Positions 8,539-17,420 are shown, counted from the first letter of the stretch. The stretch is 38,430 nucleotides of DNA from Methanooceanicella nereidis (GCF_021023085.1 NZ_PGCK01000015.1:1-38430); one strand, 5' to 3'. Notes: generated from the letters alone by a model not told the origin. Numbers and translations are program-made.

Positions 8539-8546
8539 TATAAAAC
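8539..8546 (+). promoter_or_regulatory. TATA box of purP
   Basis: ATATAAAA lies in the gap, predicting a transcript start near 8569. The GGTGAGG ribosome site at 8582-8588 would fall within the short leader. Confidence 0.5.
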
Positions 8547-8594
8547 AAAGGTATAAATGATAATCTAGCCAATAAATACTTGGTGAGGTCTTTG

Positions 8595-9680
8595 GTGATT
8601 TCAAAAGACGAGATCAAAGAGGTTCTGAAAAAGTATGATCCCAACAAAATAACGGTCTGTACGATAGCCAGCCACTCTTCATTACACGTATTCAGGGGGG
8701 CATATGACGAAGGTCTTCGCAGATGCGCCATATGTGCTAAAGGTAGAGAAGTCCCGTACCAGAGGTTCAGGTCAGCTGACGAGTATATAGTCGTTGATAA
8801 GTTTGCGGATGTCAACGATGAAAAGCTTCAGCAGAAACTCAGAGATATGAACGCGATCATTATCCCGCACGGCTCTTTTGTAGCATATGTCGGCCTTGAC
8901 AGGATCGAGAACGATTTCCTGGTGCCGATGCTGGGTAACCGTAATATCCTTAGATGGGAAGCGGAAAGAGACCGCGTTACAAAATTATTCGATGCCGCGA
9001 ACATACGGAAGCCGTTAAAGATCGACGGCCCTGACAAGATAGACAGGGCTTGCATGGTCAAGTTCCCGGGAGCAAGAGGTGGAAGAGGATACTTCGTCAC
9101 CGATTCTCCGGCGGGCTTCGATGAAAAGATGAAGCTCATGATAAACAAGGGATGGCTTGTCGAAGAGGACAGGGCCAAGGCCCACATAGAAGAATATGTC
9201 GCGGGCGACATCTACTGCATGCACTACTTCTACTCACAGCTTACGGGAGAGGTAGAGATGCTGGGTATGGACAGAAGGCATGAGGCAAACATCGACGGTC
9301 TTGTCAGGATACCTGCAAAAGACCAGATGGAAGCAGGCCTTCAGCCGACATACGTCGTCACAGGTAACTTCCCGGTCGTAGCAAGAGAATCGCTGCTTGA
9401 CCAGGCATTCGCCATGGGCGACAGGCTGGCAGAAGTTGCCGGAAAGATGGTCCCGCCAGGACTTCTTGGGGCGTTCTGTATCCAGACGATGTGCACAGAT
9501 AACCTTGAGTTCGTAGCGTTCGAGATCTCCGCAAGGCAGGACGGCGGTACAAATACCTTCATGAACGGCTCCGCGTACTCATACCTGAGGTATGGTCCGG
9601 GCATGAGCATGGGAAGACGCTACTGTCTCGAGATCAAAGAGGCAATAAAGCAGAACAGGCTCGAAGACATACTTACATAA
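8595..9680 (+). CDS. purP: Formate-dependent AICAR ligase (FAICAR synthetase)
   Basis: PurP formylates aminoimidazole carboxamide ribonucleotide using ATP and free formate. It replaces the folate-dependent PurH step in archaea that lack tetrahydrofolate. The 361-residue ATP-grasp protein shows [16 protein letters not shown] (substrate loop), [35 protein letters not shown] (in part; ATP-grasp) and [11 protein letters not shown]. The frame opens at a TTG at 8580. The GTG at 8595 gives the family N-terminus [11 protein letters not shown] and has GGTGAGG six bases upstream. A terminator-like hairpin follows directly. Confidence 0.95.
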   Translation: MISKDEIKEVLKKYDPNKITVCTIASHSSLHVFRGAYDEGLRRCAICAKGREVPYQRFRSADEYIVVDKFADVNDEKLQQKLRDMNAIIIPHGSFVAYVGLDRIENDFLVPMLGNRNILRWEAERDRVTKLFDAANIRKPLKIDGPDKIDRACMVKFPGARGGRGYFVTDSPAGFDEKMKLMINKGWLVEEDRAKAHIEEYVAGDIYCMHYFYSQLTGEVEMLGMDRRHEANIDGLVRIPAKDQMEAGLQPTYVVTGNFPVVARESLLDQAFAMGDRLAEVAGKMVPPGLLGAFCIQTMCTDNLEFVAFEISARQDGGTNTFMNGSAYSYLRYGPGMSMGRRYCLEIKEAIKQNRLEDILT

Positions 9681-9705
9681 AGAGGCTTTTCGCCTCTTTA
9701 TCTAT
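9679..9705 (+). terminator. Terminator hairpin after purP
   Basis: AAAGAGGC (9679-9686) pairs with GCCTCTTT (9692-9699) around a TTTTC loop, starting at the purP stop codon. T-rich sequence follows. Confidence 0.6.
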
Positions 9706-9863
9706 TTTATATTGTTAGATTTTATCTCCATTTTATAGTCCAATAATTTTTACTGAATTTTTCCTGAGATCTTTTTATTAAAAAAATAAAAATAATTATA
9801 CAGTAATAGTTTTTCACTTATCAAAAAAATTAAATACGGATACCTTTTAATTAAAAGTATTAA

Positions 9864-9884
9864 CATATTTAAAAAATTGTTAAC
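9864..9884 (+). promoter_or_regulatory. Probable promoter of the molybdate/tungstate operon
   Basis: TATTTAAA (9866-9873) would start transcription near 9896 and leave room for the GGGAGGA ribosome site. A GTTAAC palindrome (9879-9884) lies just downstream and could be part of an operator. A second TATA-like stretch at 9900-9907 is too close to the ATG for a leadered message. Confidence 0.35.
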
Positions 9885-9928
9885 TAATTTAGATTACAAT
9901 TTTTATATGTGATAAGTGGGAGGATAAT

Positions 9929-10696
9929 ATGCGTTCTGGTGGAAAATTTATACTTGTATCAGCTGTCTTGCTGATACTTGCAGCATCCATACTCATGGCA
10001 GGCTGCACAACTGAGCAGAAGAACTTAAACGTTTATGCCGGGGCAGGCTTGAAAAAGCCTATGGATACGGTCATAGCGAAATACAGCAAGGAAAAAGGTA
10101 TCAACATCACGCCGAACTACGGGCCTTCAGGCGGCCTGTACTCGCAGATCAAGGAAGGGCAGCCCTGTGATGTTTACGTTTCCGCAGACTGGCTATACAT
10201 AGAAAAACTTGAAAATGAAAGCATGCTTTCCGATTCACAAAAATTCCTGAATGAGAACGTAGTTCTCGTAGTATCGGAAACAGGCGAGAAGAAAGGCATC
10301 AAGACAGCCAGCGACCTGACAAAAGACAACATCGTGGTCGCCGTATGCGATCCTAATGCCCCTGTTGGAAAATACTCGGAGAACGTCCTGAAGAGCCTCG
10401 GGCTATGGGACCAGCTGAATGAGAAAGGCAACATAAAGGCGAGGCCGAGCACAGTTAACCAGGTCGGGCTTATGGTACAGAACGACGAGGTTGACGCAGG
10501 ATTCCTGTATGGCAGCACTGCACTTCTGTACAATCTTACGTATAAAGAAAAGTATCCAAACAGCTTAAGCGGCGAGATAATATTCGGCATAGGGTTAATA
10601 AAAGGAGATAAAGAGGACGTTTCCCGGGACTTCATGAATTATCTGATCGAGAATTCTGATGAGTTCACGAAATACGGCTGGGAAAAATATGCGTAA
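9929..10696 (+). CDS. modA: Molybdate/tungstate ABC transporter, substrate-binding lipoprotein
   Basis: This is the extracellular oxyanion-binding protein of a Mo/W importer; methanogens need these metals for formylmethanofuran dehydrogenase and formate dehydrogenase. The 255-residue sequence begins with a signal peptide and the lipobox LMAGC, which would anchor it in the membrane. The family signatures are NVYAGAGLKKP, YGPSGGLYSQI, CDVYVSADWLYI, DPNAPVGKYSENVLKSLGL and VDAGFLYGSTA. Length and motifs fit ModA better than the longer WtpA. ATG is preceded by GGGAGGA with ideal spacing. Its stop overlaps the next start by eight bases, so the three genes are translationally coupled. Confidence 0.9.
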   Translation: MRSGGKFILVSAVLLILAASILMAGCTTEQKNLNVYAGAGLKKPMDTVIAKYSKEKGINITPNYGPSGGLYSQIKEGQPCDVYVSADWLYIEKLENESMLSDSQKFLNENVVLVVSETGEKKGIKTASDLTKDNIVVAVCDPNAPVGKYSENVLKSLGLWDQLNEKGNIKARPSTVNQVGLMVQNDEVDAGFLYGSTALLYNLTYKEKYPNSLSGEIIFGIGLIKGDKEDVSRDFMNYLIENSDEFTKYGWEKYA

Positions 10697-11519
10697 GGTC
10701 AGCTTATTTGAGCTTTTATTTATCCCTCTTTTTTTACTTTTAATACTGTACCCCATCTTTGCGATAATAAACAATGTATCGGCAGATGGTATCAATAAGA
10801 CGTTAAGCGACCCGTTCTTTTGGAGCTGTACGCAAAACACGATCATTGCGGCAATATTTGCCGCGCTGTTAGGCGTATTTCTGGCGCTGGGTTTCGGGTA
10901 TTTTTACATCTTCCATAAAAACTCTATCATGTACAGGATAGCAGACTTCACCAACGATCTTCCGATAGCATTGCCGCATACAGTGGCAGGCCTTGCGCTC
11001 CTGCTGGCGTTCGGTAGAAAGTCTTTTGGGTTCGTTGGCCCGACAGGACTGGCATTCACGCTGCTGGCTGTGTCGCTTGCTATGTTTTTTGTATCTTACC
11101 CGCTCGCGGCACGTACCATATCGTCCACGATAGACGAAATAGAGAAGGAGACCATCGACGTGGCGAGAACTCTGGGGGACAGCCCTTCAAAAGCGTACAG
11201 AAGAGTTGTCATACCTATGCTCAGTGAAGCGATATTCTCCGCGTTCATACTCGCGTTCTCGAGGTCTTTGAGTGAGTTCGCAGCGGTCATCATGTTCGGA
11301 GGAAATGTCCCTGGCATGACACAAGTACTGGCTTCATATGTTTTCACAAAGGTCGAGGAAGGAGAGACAGGAATGGCTGTCACGGCTAGCGCATTCTGCG
11401 TGTTGATCTCGCTTGTGCTCGTATTGATACTCAGGCTGAGAGGAAAATGGGGCGCTTCGTTGATAAAAGAAGTATCGTCAAAGCTCAAATTGCCGGGCAG
11501 GAGTAAGAAAAATGCTTGA
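10689..11519 (+). CDS. modB: Molybdate/tungstate ABC transporter, permease
   Basis: This is the membrane channel subunit of the importer. The 276-residue protein has about six hydrophobic helices starting at residue ~5. Its cytoplasmic EAA-type loop (ETIDVARTLGDSPSKAYRRV, followed by VIP) contacts the ATPase. The motif LPHTVAGLALLLAFG is typical of ModB-type permeases. The open frame extends back to 10659, but the ATG at 10689 overlaps the modA stop (ATGCGTAA) and gives MRKVSLFELLF, so I take it as the start. It overlaps modC by eight bases in the same way. Confidence 0.92.
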   Translation: MRKVSLFELLFIPLFLLLILYPIFAIINNVSADGINKTLSDPFFWSCTQNTIIAAIFAALLGVFLALGFGYFYIFHKNSIMYRIADFTNDLPIALPHTVAGLALLLAFGRKSFGFVGPTGLAFTLLAVSLAMFFVSYPLAARTISSTIDEIEKETIDVARTLGDSPSKAYRRVVIPMLSEAIFSAFILAFSRSLSEFAAVIMFGGNVPGMTQVLASYVFTKVEEGETGMAVTASAFCVLISLVLVLILRLRGKWGASLIKEVSSKLKLPGRSKKNA

Positions 11520-12204
11520 GGTTTTTGATATATCAAAACGTTACGGGGAAAGGAAGGTCCTGGACAAAGCTTCCCTGTCAGTCAAAAAAGGCGATATACG
11601 TGTCATTATCGGCCTGAACGGAAGCGGAAAGTCCACTATCCTAAAAATAATAGCAGGGATAGTAGATAATGATGAAGGCGCTGTAAAGATCAATAAAAGA
11701 GACGTGACAAAACTGCCGCCGGAAGACAGGAAGATCGGGTATGTGCCTCAAAACTCGGCTCTGTTTAAACATATGAGCGTAGAGGATAATATAAAATATT
11801 GCCTAAAAAATAATCGGGGCATAAAAGAGGACCTTGCAAATGTCATAAGCCTGCTGGGCCTCGAAAAATACCTTGATAAAAAGCCGCAGGAATTGAGCGG
11901 AGGATATAAGTGCAGGGTAGCCCTGGCCAGGGCCCTTCTTTCAAAACCGGAGGTCATGCTTCTCGATGAGCCTCTTACAGAGGTCGACTACGCGAAGAAG
12001 CAACAATTACTCCCGGTATTCAAGAACATATTAAAAGAGTTTGACATACCCGTCATTTATATCACTCATGACCCGTGGGAAGCCGGGCTTATCGGAAACA
12101 CTTTTTCCATAATGGAAAAAGGAAAGCTGATATCTATCAACACTCCGGACGAGGCGTTCGAGATAATTAAAGGGCAGGCTATCAAGGACCTGTTTAAGAA
12201 CTGA
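11512..12204 (+). CDS. modC: Molybdate/tungstate ABC transporter, ATPase
   Basis: This is the ATP-hydrolysing subunit of the importer. The 230-residue domain has Walker A GLNGSGKST (34-42), the Q-loop (Q80), signature LSGGY (128-132), Walker B VMLLDEP (D152, E153) and the switch histidine (H186). Tyrosine replaces the usual glutamine in LSGGQ, a tolerated variation. The C-terminal TOBE/molybdate-sensing domain of many ModC proteins is absent, so feedback inhibition by that domain is not expected. It is last in the modABC operon and convergent with the MFS gene. Confidence 0.92.
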   Translation: MLEVFDISKRYGERKVLDKASLSVKKGDIRVIIGLNGSGKSTILKIIAGIVDNDEGAVKINKRDVTKLPPEDRKIGYVPQNSALFKHMSVEDNIKYCLKNNRGIKEDLANVISLLGLEKYLDKKPQELSGGYKCRVALARALLSKPEVMLLDEPLTEVDYAKKQQLLPVFKNILKEFDIPVIYITHDPWEAGLIGNTFSIMEKGKLISINTPDEAFEIIKGQAIKDLFKN

Positions 12205-12245
12205 TGCTCGGCCCTTTAATCTTTTTCTCCATAATAGATTATTCG

Positions 12246-13439
12246 TCACCCTTTACTTTTTCCGATCATTAGAAATACGGGAACAGATGCTAATTGTAGC
12301 CCTATTGAAAATAACACGAGATAGGATATGGAGAGGTCATACAATATTCCCATCAGCGCACTCCCTATAAACCAGAAAAGACCATAGCCGGTATTAAAAA
12401 TACCATATGCCGTTCCCCTTTTATCTGCGGATACTATCTCTGCGACGCCTGCCTTCATGATGGACTCCTGCGCACCCATACCGATACCCCAGAGCATCAT
12501 GCCTAAAATGGCGAAGTTAAAATCTCCCAGAAACACGAGCGGCGCAAAAAACGCCGATACGAGAGCGACGCCCGCCAGCACCCTGAATCCGATCCTGTCG
12601 AACATTCTGCCGAACACAAGGGCTGCGACCGCGTCCACACCCATGGCGATAGCATATAGCAGCGGGATCCACGTATCCGGGGCTATCGCCGTTTTTTCAA
12701 AATGGAACGCTATCAATGGAAAGTCGGCATATGCGGCTGCGATCAGGGCTACACCAGCGAGATATATCCAGAATGTCTTTTTGATCCCGGATGCCTCCAT
12801 CTTCGGCGTGATCTCCTCAAAGCTCTCCGGACGCGGGTAAAGATATCGCGCTGCCAGCAGTACTGCAGTCGCAAGAATGGCCGGGATCGCTAAGGCCAGA
12901 TAACCCGTTTGATAATCGCCCCTCAGGAATAAGATGACCGCAACTATGGTCGGGCCGAGCAAAGCCCCTAGCTGGTCCATCGCCTCAAGTATGCCGAATC
13001 CCCATCCGCGGCCCATTTCTTTAGTGGCGTGAGACAGCATAGCGTCCTTCGGCGGGCTCCTTATCGCCTTGCCCAGCCTTTCGGCCATCATAAGCAGGGC
13101 GGCGATCTCCCATCTCCCGGCCAGTGCCATGAACGGGACCGCAAAAACGTTAATACCGTAGCCGATGATAGTCATTGTCCAGTACTGGCGAGTCCTATCG
13201 CTGATATATCCGGACACCAGCCTGAGGCCATACCCGATAAGCTCGCCGAACCCCGCGACGAAGCCCACTGCCGTGGCGCTGGCGCCAAGAACGGCGATAT
13301 ACTGCCCGTTGATGCTACGGGCCCCTTCGTAAGTCATGTCAGAAAAAAGGCTGACCGTCCCCATCAATAATATGAATAATATGGCGGTCCTTTTTGAGAC
13401 CGGCAATGAACGCCCTAGTTTTTCCAGGAGCCCGTTCAT
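12246..13439 (-). CDS. Major facilitator superfamily permease
   Basis: A 397-residue protein with about 12 hydrophobic helices in two halves and the MFS loop motif SGYISDRTRQYW between helices 2 and 3. A related motif, FGRMFDRIG, follows helix 8. GKAIRSPPKDAMLSHAT is typical of a bacterial/archaeal subgroup of uncharacterised MFS exporters. The ATG at 13439 overlaps the DUF190 stop codon by four bases (ATGA); the frame upstream opens only at a TTG inside that gene. It ends an operon with two fluoride channel genes and DUF190, so a role in anion or drug export is possible. The substrate cannot be told. Confidence 0.88.
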   Translation of the reverse strand: MNGLLEKLGRSLPVSKRTAILFILLMGTVSLFSDMTYEGARSINGQYIAVLGASATAVGFVAGFGELIGYGLRLVSGYISDRTRQYWTMTIIGYGINVFAVPFMALAGRWEIAALLMMAERLGKAIRSPPKDAMLSHATKEMGRGWGFGILEAMDQLGALLGPTIVAVILFLRGDYQTGYLALAIPAILATAVLLAARYLYPRPESFEEITPKMEASGIKKTFWIYLAGVALIAAAYADFPLIAFHFEKTAIAPDTWIPLLYAIAMGVDAVAALVFGRMFDRIGFRVLAGVALVSAFFAPLVFLGDFNFAILGMMLWGIGMGAQESIMKAGVAEIVSADKRGTAYGIFNTGYGLFWFIGSALMGILYDLSISYLVLFSIGLQLASVPVFLMIGKSKG

Positions 13440-13774
13440 GGATATTTTCTCATCATGTTCACTTTCTGGGTTATCACAAGGCCGCAATGTATCATCTTTT
13501 CGACATCAGGGAGAACTTCGTTGATCCTTTCTTCAGTATCCACGACGTCGATAACTACGGGGAGATCGAGAGACAGGCGGAACACGTCAACTGTCCGGAT
13601 CTCCTTTTCATGGCCGAAACCCATCATCCCTCTAAAAACGGTGCATCCGGGAAACCCCCTATCCTTGAAAAACTCTACCAGGAACTTATGGGCAGGCCGG
13701 TCATTTATCTTCGCCGTCTCGGAGATATAGATGCGGAGAAGCATTCCCTCGGTAAACATTCCAGACAACTCCAT
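13436..13774 (-). CDS. DUF190 family protein (PII-like fold)
   Basis: A 112-residue cytoplasmic protein of the DUF190 family, ferredoxin-like/PII-like proteins very often encoded beside CrcB fluoride channels. Visible features are LLRIYISETAKI near the N-terminus, an RGFPGCTVFRGMMGFG turn, and LPVVIDVVDTEERI. The ATG at 13774 shares one base with the crcB stop (TGATG), showing coupling. A regulatory role towards the channel is inferred from context only. Confidence 0.85.
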   Translation of the reverse strand: MELSGMFTEGMLLRIYISETAKINDRPAHKFLVEFFKDRGFPGCTVFRGMMGFGHEKEIRTVDVFRLSLDLPVVIDVVDTEERINEVLPDVEKMIHCGLVITQKVNMMRKYP

Positions 13775-14118
13775 CAACTCAGTAACATATAACCTATGTA
13801 AATCCCCATTAAACTTCCCACGACATTCAATATAATGTTCGCCAGGGCCGTATAATGATCTTTATCCTCTATCATCCTGAAAGTCTCGAACCCGAACGAT
13901 GACATGGTGGTGAAACCGCCCAGCATGCCCGTGCATAAGAGTTCATAAATTCCCCCTGTAATACCGGAGAACGTTAAAAGAGACAGCATGAAGCTGCCGG
14001 TAACGTTCACTGCCAGCGTCCCGGAGGGAAGTCCCTGTACAGGGCTCATTCGCGAGAACGTGTACCTGAGCATCGAACCTATGGCGCCACCGATCCCTAC
14101 GAGTATTACCGCCTCCAT
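13774..14118 (-). CDS. crcB: Fluoride channel CrcB/Fluc, subunit 1
   Basis: Fluc proteins are small four-helix membrane proteins that form dimeric F- export channels. This 114-residue protein has the GGAIGSMLRY start, the conserved asparagine helix (AVNVTGSF) and the GGFTTMSSFGFET motif that lines the pore. It starts with ATG at 14118, directly abutting the stop of the second crcB gene. The two are separate homologues and may form a heterodimer, as in organisms with paired crcB genes. Confidence 0.93.
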   Translation of the reverse strand: MEAVILVGIGGAIGSMLRYTFSRMSPVQGLPSGTLAVNVTGSFMLSLLTFSGITGGIYELLCTGMLGGFTTMSSFGFETFRMIEDKDHYTALANIILNVVGSLMGIYIGYMLLS

Positions 14119-14484
14119 CTATCTCAACCCCGACAGCCTGATAGCGACGGACCTGCCCGCGAAAACGCAAAGTATCCCCAGCCCCACGTTCAGCATTACG
14201 TTAATAAATGCAGCTAATGGAGATGCAATATAAGTCTGATAGCTGAACGTCGAGAATGTCGTAAAGGCGCCTATGAACCCCACCCCATAGACCATGCGGG
14301 TATGCTGGCTAAAAGCCCCGATGTAGATCGACTCGTACATCAAGAACCCCAGCAGGAAGCAGCCCAGAAGATTCACGATAAGGATACCGGGCATATCAGG
14401 TATCAACCCGGAGACAACATACCGTGAGCAGGCGCCTGCGAACCCACCTGCGGACACAAGAAGATAAGGCTCCAGTCTTTTAAT
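14119..14484 (-). CDS. crcB: Fluoride channel CrcB/Fluc, subunit 2 (start uncertain)
   Basis: The second Fluc homologue has IVNLLGCF and GAFTTFSTFSYQT, the latter closer to the family consensus than subunit 1. The first conventional start, GTG at 14457, yields 112 residues but cuts into the first helix (SAGGFAGACSRY). Upstream, in frame, lie codons for KRLEPYLLV, which completes a normal Fluc N-terminus, before a stop at 14509-14511. That stretch has no ATG/GTG/TTG. An ATT at 14484 sits eight bases after a GGAG site and could be a rare start. I list that longer form; 14457 is the conservative alternative. Confidence 0.75.
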   Translation of the reverse strand: MKRLEPYLLVSAGGFAGACSRYVVSGLIPDMPGILIVNLLGCFLLGFLMYESIYIGAFSQHTRMVYGVGFIGAFTTFSTFSYQTYIASPLAAFINVMLNVGLGILCVFAGRSVAIRLSGLR

Positions 14485-14768
14485 GATAATAACTCCATTT
14501 GCCTGTTTTCAAGTCCAGAAAATACCTTTAAGTTTATTAGTGTTTTGGAAAATTTCGCCTTTGGCCGTTTTAAGATACTGCATTTATACGCACAGTATTT
14601 TCCACATGGTTTAATACAGGATATAATAGTTCACGATTCTCCAATACAGTATCAGTATCTCCCTTTTGGTTAATCACAGATACGATTGAACTAATTCTAT
14701 TTACCGGAATAACAAGCACCCCGTAAATTAAATAACTATTTAATAATATTATTTACATAATATTGTTC

Positions 14769-14963
14769 ATGGCGACGGTTAACATTTCAAGAGATGGGAC
14801 GGTCACCAGGCCGATGAGCTCCGGACTGGAAGTATGTGTCAACTGCGGCTATAAGCGGGGATTCCACGTGACGATAAATACCGGAACAGGAAAGCCTATG
14901 ATCATACTTGTATGCCCCGATTGTGGCACTAAGTATGACCTGGATTGGCCGGTAAACATATAG
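14769..14963 (+). CDS. Small zinc-ribbon protein of unknown function
   Basis: A 64-residue protein with two CxxC knuckles (C23/C26 and C49/C52), spaced to bind one zinc ion in a ribbon fold. The second reads CPDCGTKYDLDW. I do not recognise a named family. The ATG at 14769 is preferred over a TTG at 14763. No ribosome site is visible, and AT-rich TATA-like sequence lies about 25-30 bases upstream, so it may be leaderless. It stands alone before guaA. Confidence 0.75.
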   Translation: MATVNISRDGTVTRPMSSGLEVCVNCGYKRGFHVTINTGTGKPMIILVCPDCGTKYDLDWPVNI

Positions 14964-15006
14964 ATAAGATCCGGGGCAATACTATTTTTTAAAGAATTGA
15001 AAAACC

Positions 15007-15016
15007 TTTTATATTA
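15007..15016 (+). promoter_or_regulatory. TATA box of guaA subunit A
   Basis: TTTTATATTA is centred 26 bases before the ATG at 15038, predicting a leaderless message. No ribosome site precedes the ATG. Confidence 0.55.
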
Positions 15017-15037
15017 ATAATATTGAATCAAACAACC

Positions 15038-15607
15038 ATGGAGAAGCTCAAGATCCTTATTATCAATAATTATGGGCAAACATGCCACCTTATACACAGG
15101 TCGCTGCGCGACCTCGGCATGGACGCAAAATTAGTGCCCAATACGTCCTCAGTGGAGGACATTTTAAAGGCCGCCCCTGACGGCCTGGTATTCAGCGGAG
15201 GCCCGACCATGGACCGTGTCGGGAACGGCGAACAGCTGATCAGGATAGACCTGCCGATACTGGGCATCTGCCTGGGCCACCAGCTAATGGCGAAAACTTA
15301 CGGCGGTGAGATCAGGACAGGCCATCTCGGAGGGTTTGCGCGTATAGACATCGAAGTGCTGGAGGAAGACGACATACTGAAAGGCATGGCACCGAAGACC
15401 GTCGTATGGGCATCGCACCAGGACGAGGTGGCAAAATTACCGCCCGAATTCATACAGTTGGCCCGTTCGAACGTATGCGAGATAGAAGCGATGAAACATA
15501 AGACTAAGCCGTTATACGGTGTCCAGTGGCACCCGGAAGTCTCCCATACGGAAAAAGGAATAGACCTTTTGAAAAACTTCCTCGAAGTTTGTAGCAGTCA
15601 TAAATGA
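15038..15607 (+). CDS. guaAa: GMP synthase, glutamine amidotransferase subunit
   Basis: In many archaea GMP synthase is split. This subunit hydrolyses glutamine and passes ammonia to the separate ATP pyrophosphatase subunit, which converts XMP to GMP. The 189-residue class I amidotransferase has the nucleophile elbow GICLGHQ (C78) and the His/Glu pair in WHPE (H165, E167). The start at 15038 gives [14 protein letters not shown]; an in-frame TTG at 15023 lies before the predicted transcript start. It overlaps the next gene by four bases (ATGA). The partner subunit is not in this window. Confidence 0.95.
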   Translation: MEKLKILIINNYGQTCHLIHRSLRDLGMDAKLVPNTSSVEDILKAAPDGLVFSGGPTMDRVGNGEQLIRIDLPILGICLGHQLMAKTYGGEIRTGHLGGFARIDIEVLEEDDILKGMAPKTVVWASHQDEVAKLPPEFIQLARSNVCEIEAMKHKTKPLYGVQWHPEVSHTEKGIDLLKNFLEVCSSHK

Positions 15608-16257
15608 ACGACAGGAGAATAACTCAGATATTAGGCGATCTGGAGAGCCGCATCGAAGAAGCCGGTTCTATCGATGCAGGTCATATCGCAATAAAGGTAA
15701 AAGAGACGGGTTTCGCGTGCAGGCAGTGCGCGGAATGCTGTAAAAACTCTTGCGGGGATAATACTGTAGCAGTGTTCCCGTTCGAGATCAGGAAGATAAT
15801 GGGCGAGACTGGCATGGACTGGCTGGATATCGTAAACCCTCCTGAGAGCGAAGACATAGATGATAACGGGCATATTCATACTTTTGAATGGGTACTGAGA
15901 AAAAAGCCTGACGGTGACTGTTTATTTTTAGACGGGGACGGCAAGTGTAAGATATACGAGATACGCCCATATATTTGCCGCACATATCCCATGAGGCTTG
16001 ATGAGGACGGCCTTGAAACATTCGTCTGTAAGGGATTAAAATGCGGCATGATCGATGATGTTGAGGCATTATCGATAGCTAAAACATTAAAGGACAGATA
16101 CATTACAGAGTTAAAGGAGACTTTCAGCCTGTTCGAAAAATATGACGGTTCGGCTTCTTCCGGGCCTGTCACCGAGGACAGGATATACGTTGTACATGAC
16201 AGCGAAGGCAGGCGAAAAGTGCGTATGTCCGAAGACGGCGGAACGTATTTCTTATGA
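15604..16257 (+). CDS. YkgJ-type cysteine-rich (putative metal-binding) protein
   Basis: A 217-residue cytoplasmic protein of the YkgJ/CxxCxxCC family, annotated as putative zinc- or iron-chelating or Fe-S proteins with no established function. The cluster C39, C42, C45, C46, C50 ([12 protein letters not shown]) is followed by [24 protein letters not shown] and CKGLKC, the standard second half of the site. Its start overlaps the guaA stop, so the two are cotranscribed and translationally coupled, although no functional link is known. A second, more distant family member lies at 16878. Confidence 0.85.
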   Translation: MNDRRITQILGDLESRIEEAGSIDAGHIAIKVKETGFACRQCAECCKNSCGDNTVAVFPFEIRKIMGETGMDWLDIVNPPESEDIDDNGHIHTFEWVLRKKPDGDCLFLDGDGKCKIYEIRPYICRTYPMRLDEDGLETFVCKGLKCGMIDDVEALSIAKTLKDRYITELKETFSLFEKYDGSASSGPVTEDRIYVVHDSEGRRKVRMSEDGGTYFL

Positions 16258-16349
16258 ACAATATTTTTAATTCGTTAAAATAAGGATATATAGACATTCA
16301 TAGGAAATTGTTTTTTTTATTGGATTATTTTTTGTTTTAAAACTTCTTT

Positions 16350-16357
16350 TTTAAATA
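16350..16357 (+). promoter_or_regulatory. TATA box of the peroxiredoxin-like gene
   Basis: TTTAAATA predicts a transcript start near 16380, which fits a leaderless start at the second in-frame ATG (16381). Confidence 0.45.
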
Positions 16358-16371
16358 TTGGTTGAAAGTCT

Positions 16372-16875
16372 ATGTACAGGATGGAATATAAGACAAACGT
16401 AGGGGATATGGCTCCCGATTTTACTGTAAGGAGCACATCCGGTAAAAACGTAAGATTATATGACTGTAAGAACAAAAAAACTGTGCTATTATTCTTTTTC
16501 GACCATGAAAGAGCCAGATGCCTTGACATTATTTCAAAAATCGGCCTGGATCATGACAGATTTAAAAATATGGACGTTGCAGTCTTTCCGATCACCGGCA
16601 CAGATGTCGAGAAGGCTAAAACCCTAAAGGAAAAGCTTGAATTACCCTTCAATATCCTGTGTGACGAGGATCACGGCGTGATCAAGATGTACAAGACAGG
16701 ACAGTGCAGCACAACGGCTGCGCACGTATGTTTTGAAGTGATAACTAACGTGACGGAGCCGACGATATTTATCATCGACACGAGCGGAGTGATAAGATCG
16801 AAAATGCGGGTGACATCGTCTAATATACCAGATAACGAGACGCTATTGATGCGCTGTAAAGAAGCCGGTGAATGA
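16372..16875 (+). CDS. Peroxiredoxin/AhpC-TSA-like protein with an atypical active site
   Basis: A 167-residue thioredoxin-fold protein. VGDMAPDFTVRSTSGKNVRLYD is the usual N-terminal stretch of the AhpC/TSA family, and EPTIFIIDTSGVIR is the usual core strand. The expected PxxxTxxC peroxidatic motif is replaced by DHERARC (C50), without the proline and threonine. Peroxidase activity is therefore uncertain. Extra cysteines occur at C97, C112 and C120. Starts at 16372 and 16381 are both possible; the TATA spacing favours the second. It is flanked by two YkgJ-type genes and converges with the second. Confidence 0.8.
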   Translation: MYRMEYKTNVGDMAPDFTVRSTSGKNVRLYDCKNKKTVLLFFFDHERARCLDIISKIGLDHDRFKNMDVAVFPITGTDVEKAKTLKEKLELPFNILCDEDHGVIKMYKTGQCSTTAAHVCFEVITNVTEPTIFIIDTSGVIRSKMRVTSSNIPDNETLLMRCKEAGE

Positions 16876-16877
16876 CA

Positions 16878-17420
16878 CTAGACCATTTTCGGGAACTTCA
16901 TGCAAACTTCAGGCTTCGTGCCATGGATCCCGCAGGAGGATATGCCGTTATCCATATGATAGATACATCCTCCCTCACCGCTCTTTGGCAATACAAGGCA
17001 GCCGTCATCCCTGGATGCCGCGAATATCGCGAATGCGGCCTTAGCCATGAGGTCCCTGTCGCAGCCGGCTATATGGCCGGCCATCAACTCGACCATCTTG
17101 ATAGCCTGGGCCTTTATATTTGGAGCGGTTTCGTCCTCCTTTCTTCTGGGAACATATCGAAGATCGGCGAGTATATCAAACCTGCCTTCTCTGATCCACC
17201 TGAGCACGTCATACAGGGAAGCCTCTATTCTCCATGGCTTCCTGCAGCAATTGCCGCACCTGTAACACGCCTGGCTCGATATGCCCGATATGATATAACC
17301 CATTGATGCCGCTTTTGGACATATCAGGTATATCTCATAAGCAGAGTAAAGTTGCTCAGTCGTGATATCTTCTTTTACCCTCTGGCGGACTATTTTGAAG
17401 AAATCCTGTCTGCTCAACAT
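16878..17420 (-). CDS. YkgJ-type cysteine-rich protein, second copy
   Basis: A 180-residue protein with the CxxCxxCC signature (C52, C55, C58, C59 in CYRCGNCCRKPW), then CLVLPKSGEGGCIYHM and CGIHGTKPEVCMKFP, the family's C-terminal ligand set. It shares this architecture with the gene at 15604 but little else. ATG at 17420. It converges with the peroxiredoxin-like gene, two bases apart. The function is unknown; metal or Fe-S binding is the family expectation. Confidence 0.85.
   Translation of the reverse strand: MLSRQDFFKIVRQRVKEDITTEQLYSAYEIYLICPKAASMGYIISGISSQACYRCGNCCRKPWRIEASLYDVLRWIREGRFDILADLRYVPRRKEDETAPNIKAQAIKMVELMAGHIAGCDRDLMAKAAFAIFAASRDDGCLVLPKSGEGGCIYHMDNGISSCGIHGTKPEVCMKFPKMV

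Noticed and set aside
14510-14760. Fluoride riboswitch upstream of the crcB operon
   Set aside because: I could not find the conserved core of that riboswitch on the minus strand, only AT-rich promoter-like sequence.
16872-17306. 144-residue plus-strand frame opposite the second YkgJ-type gene
   Set aside because: It is the antisense shadow of a gene with a clear cysteine signature and has no family features.
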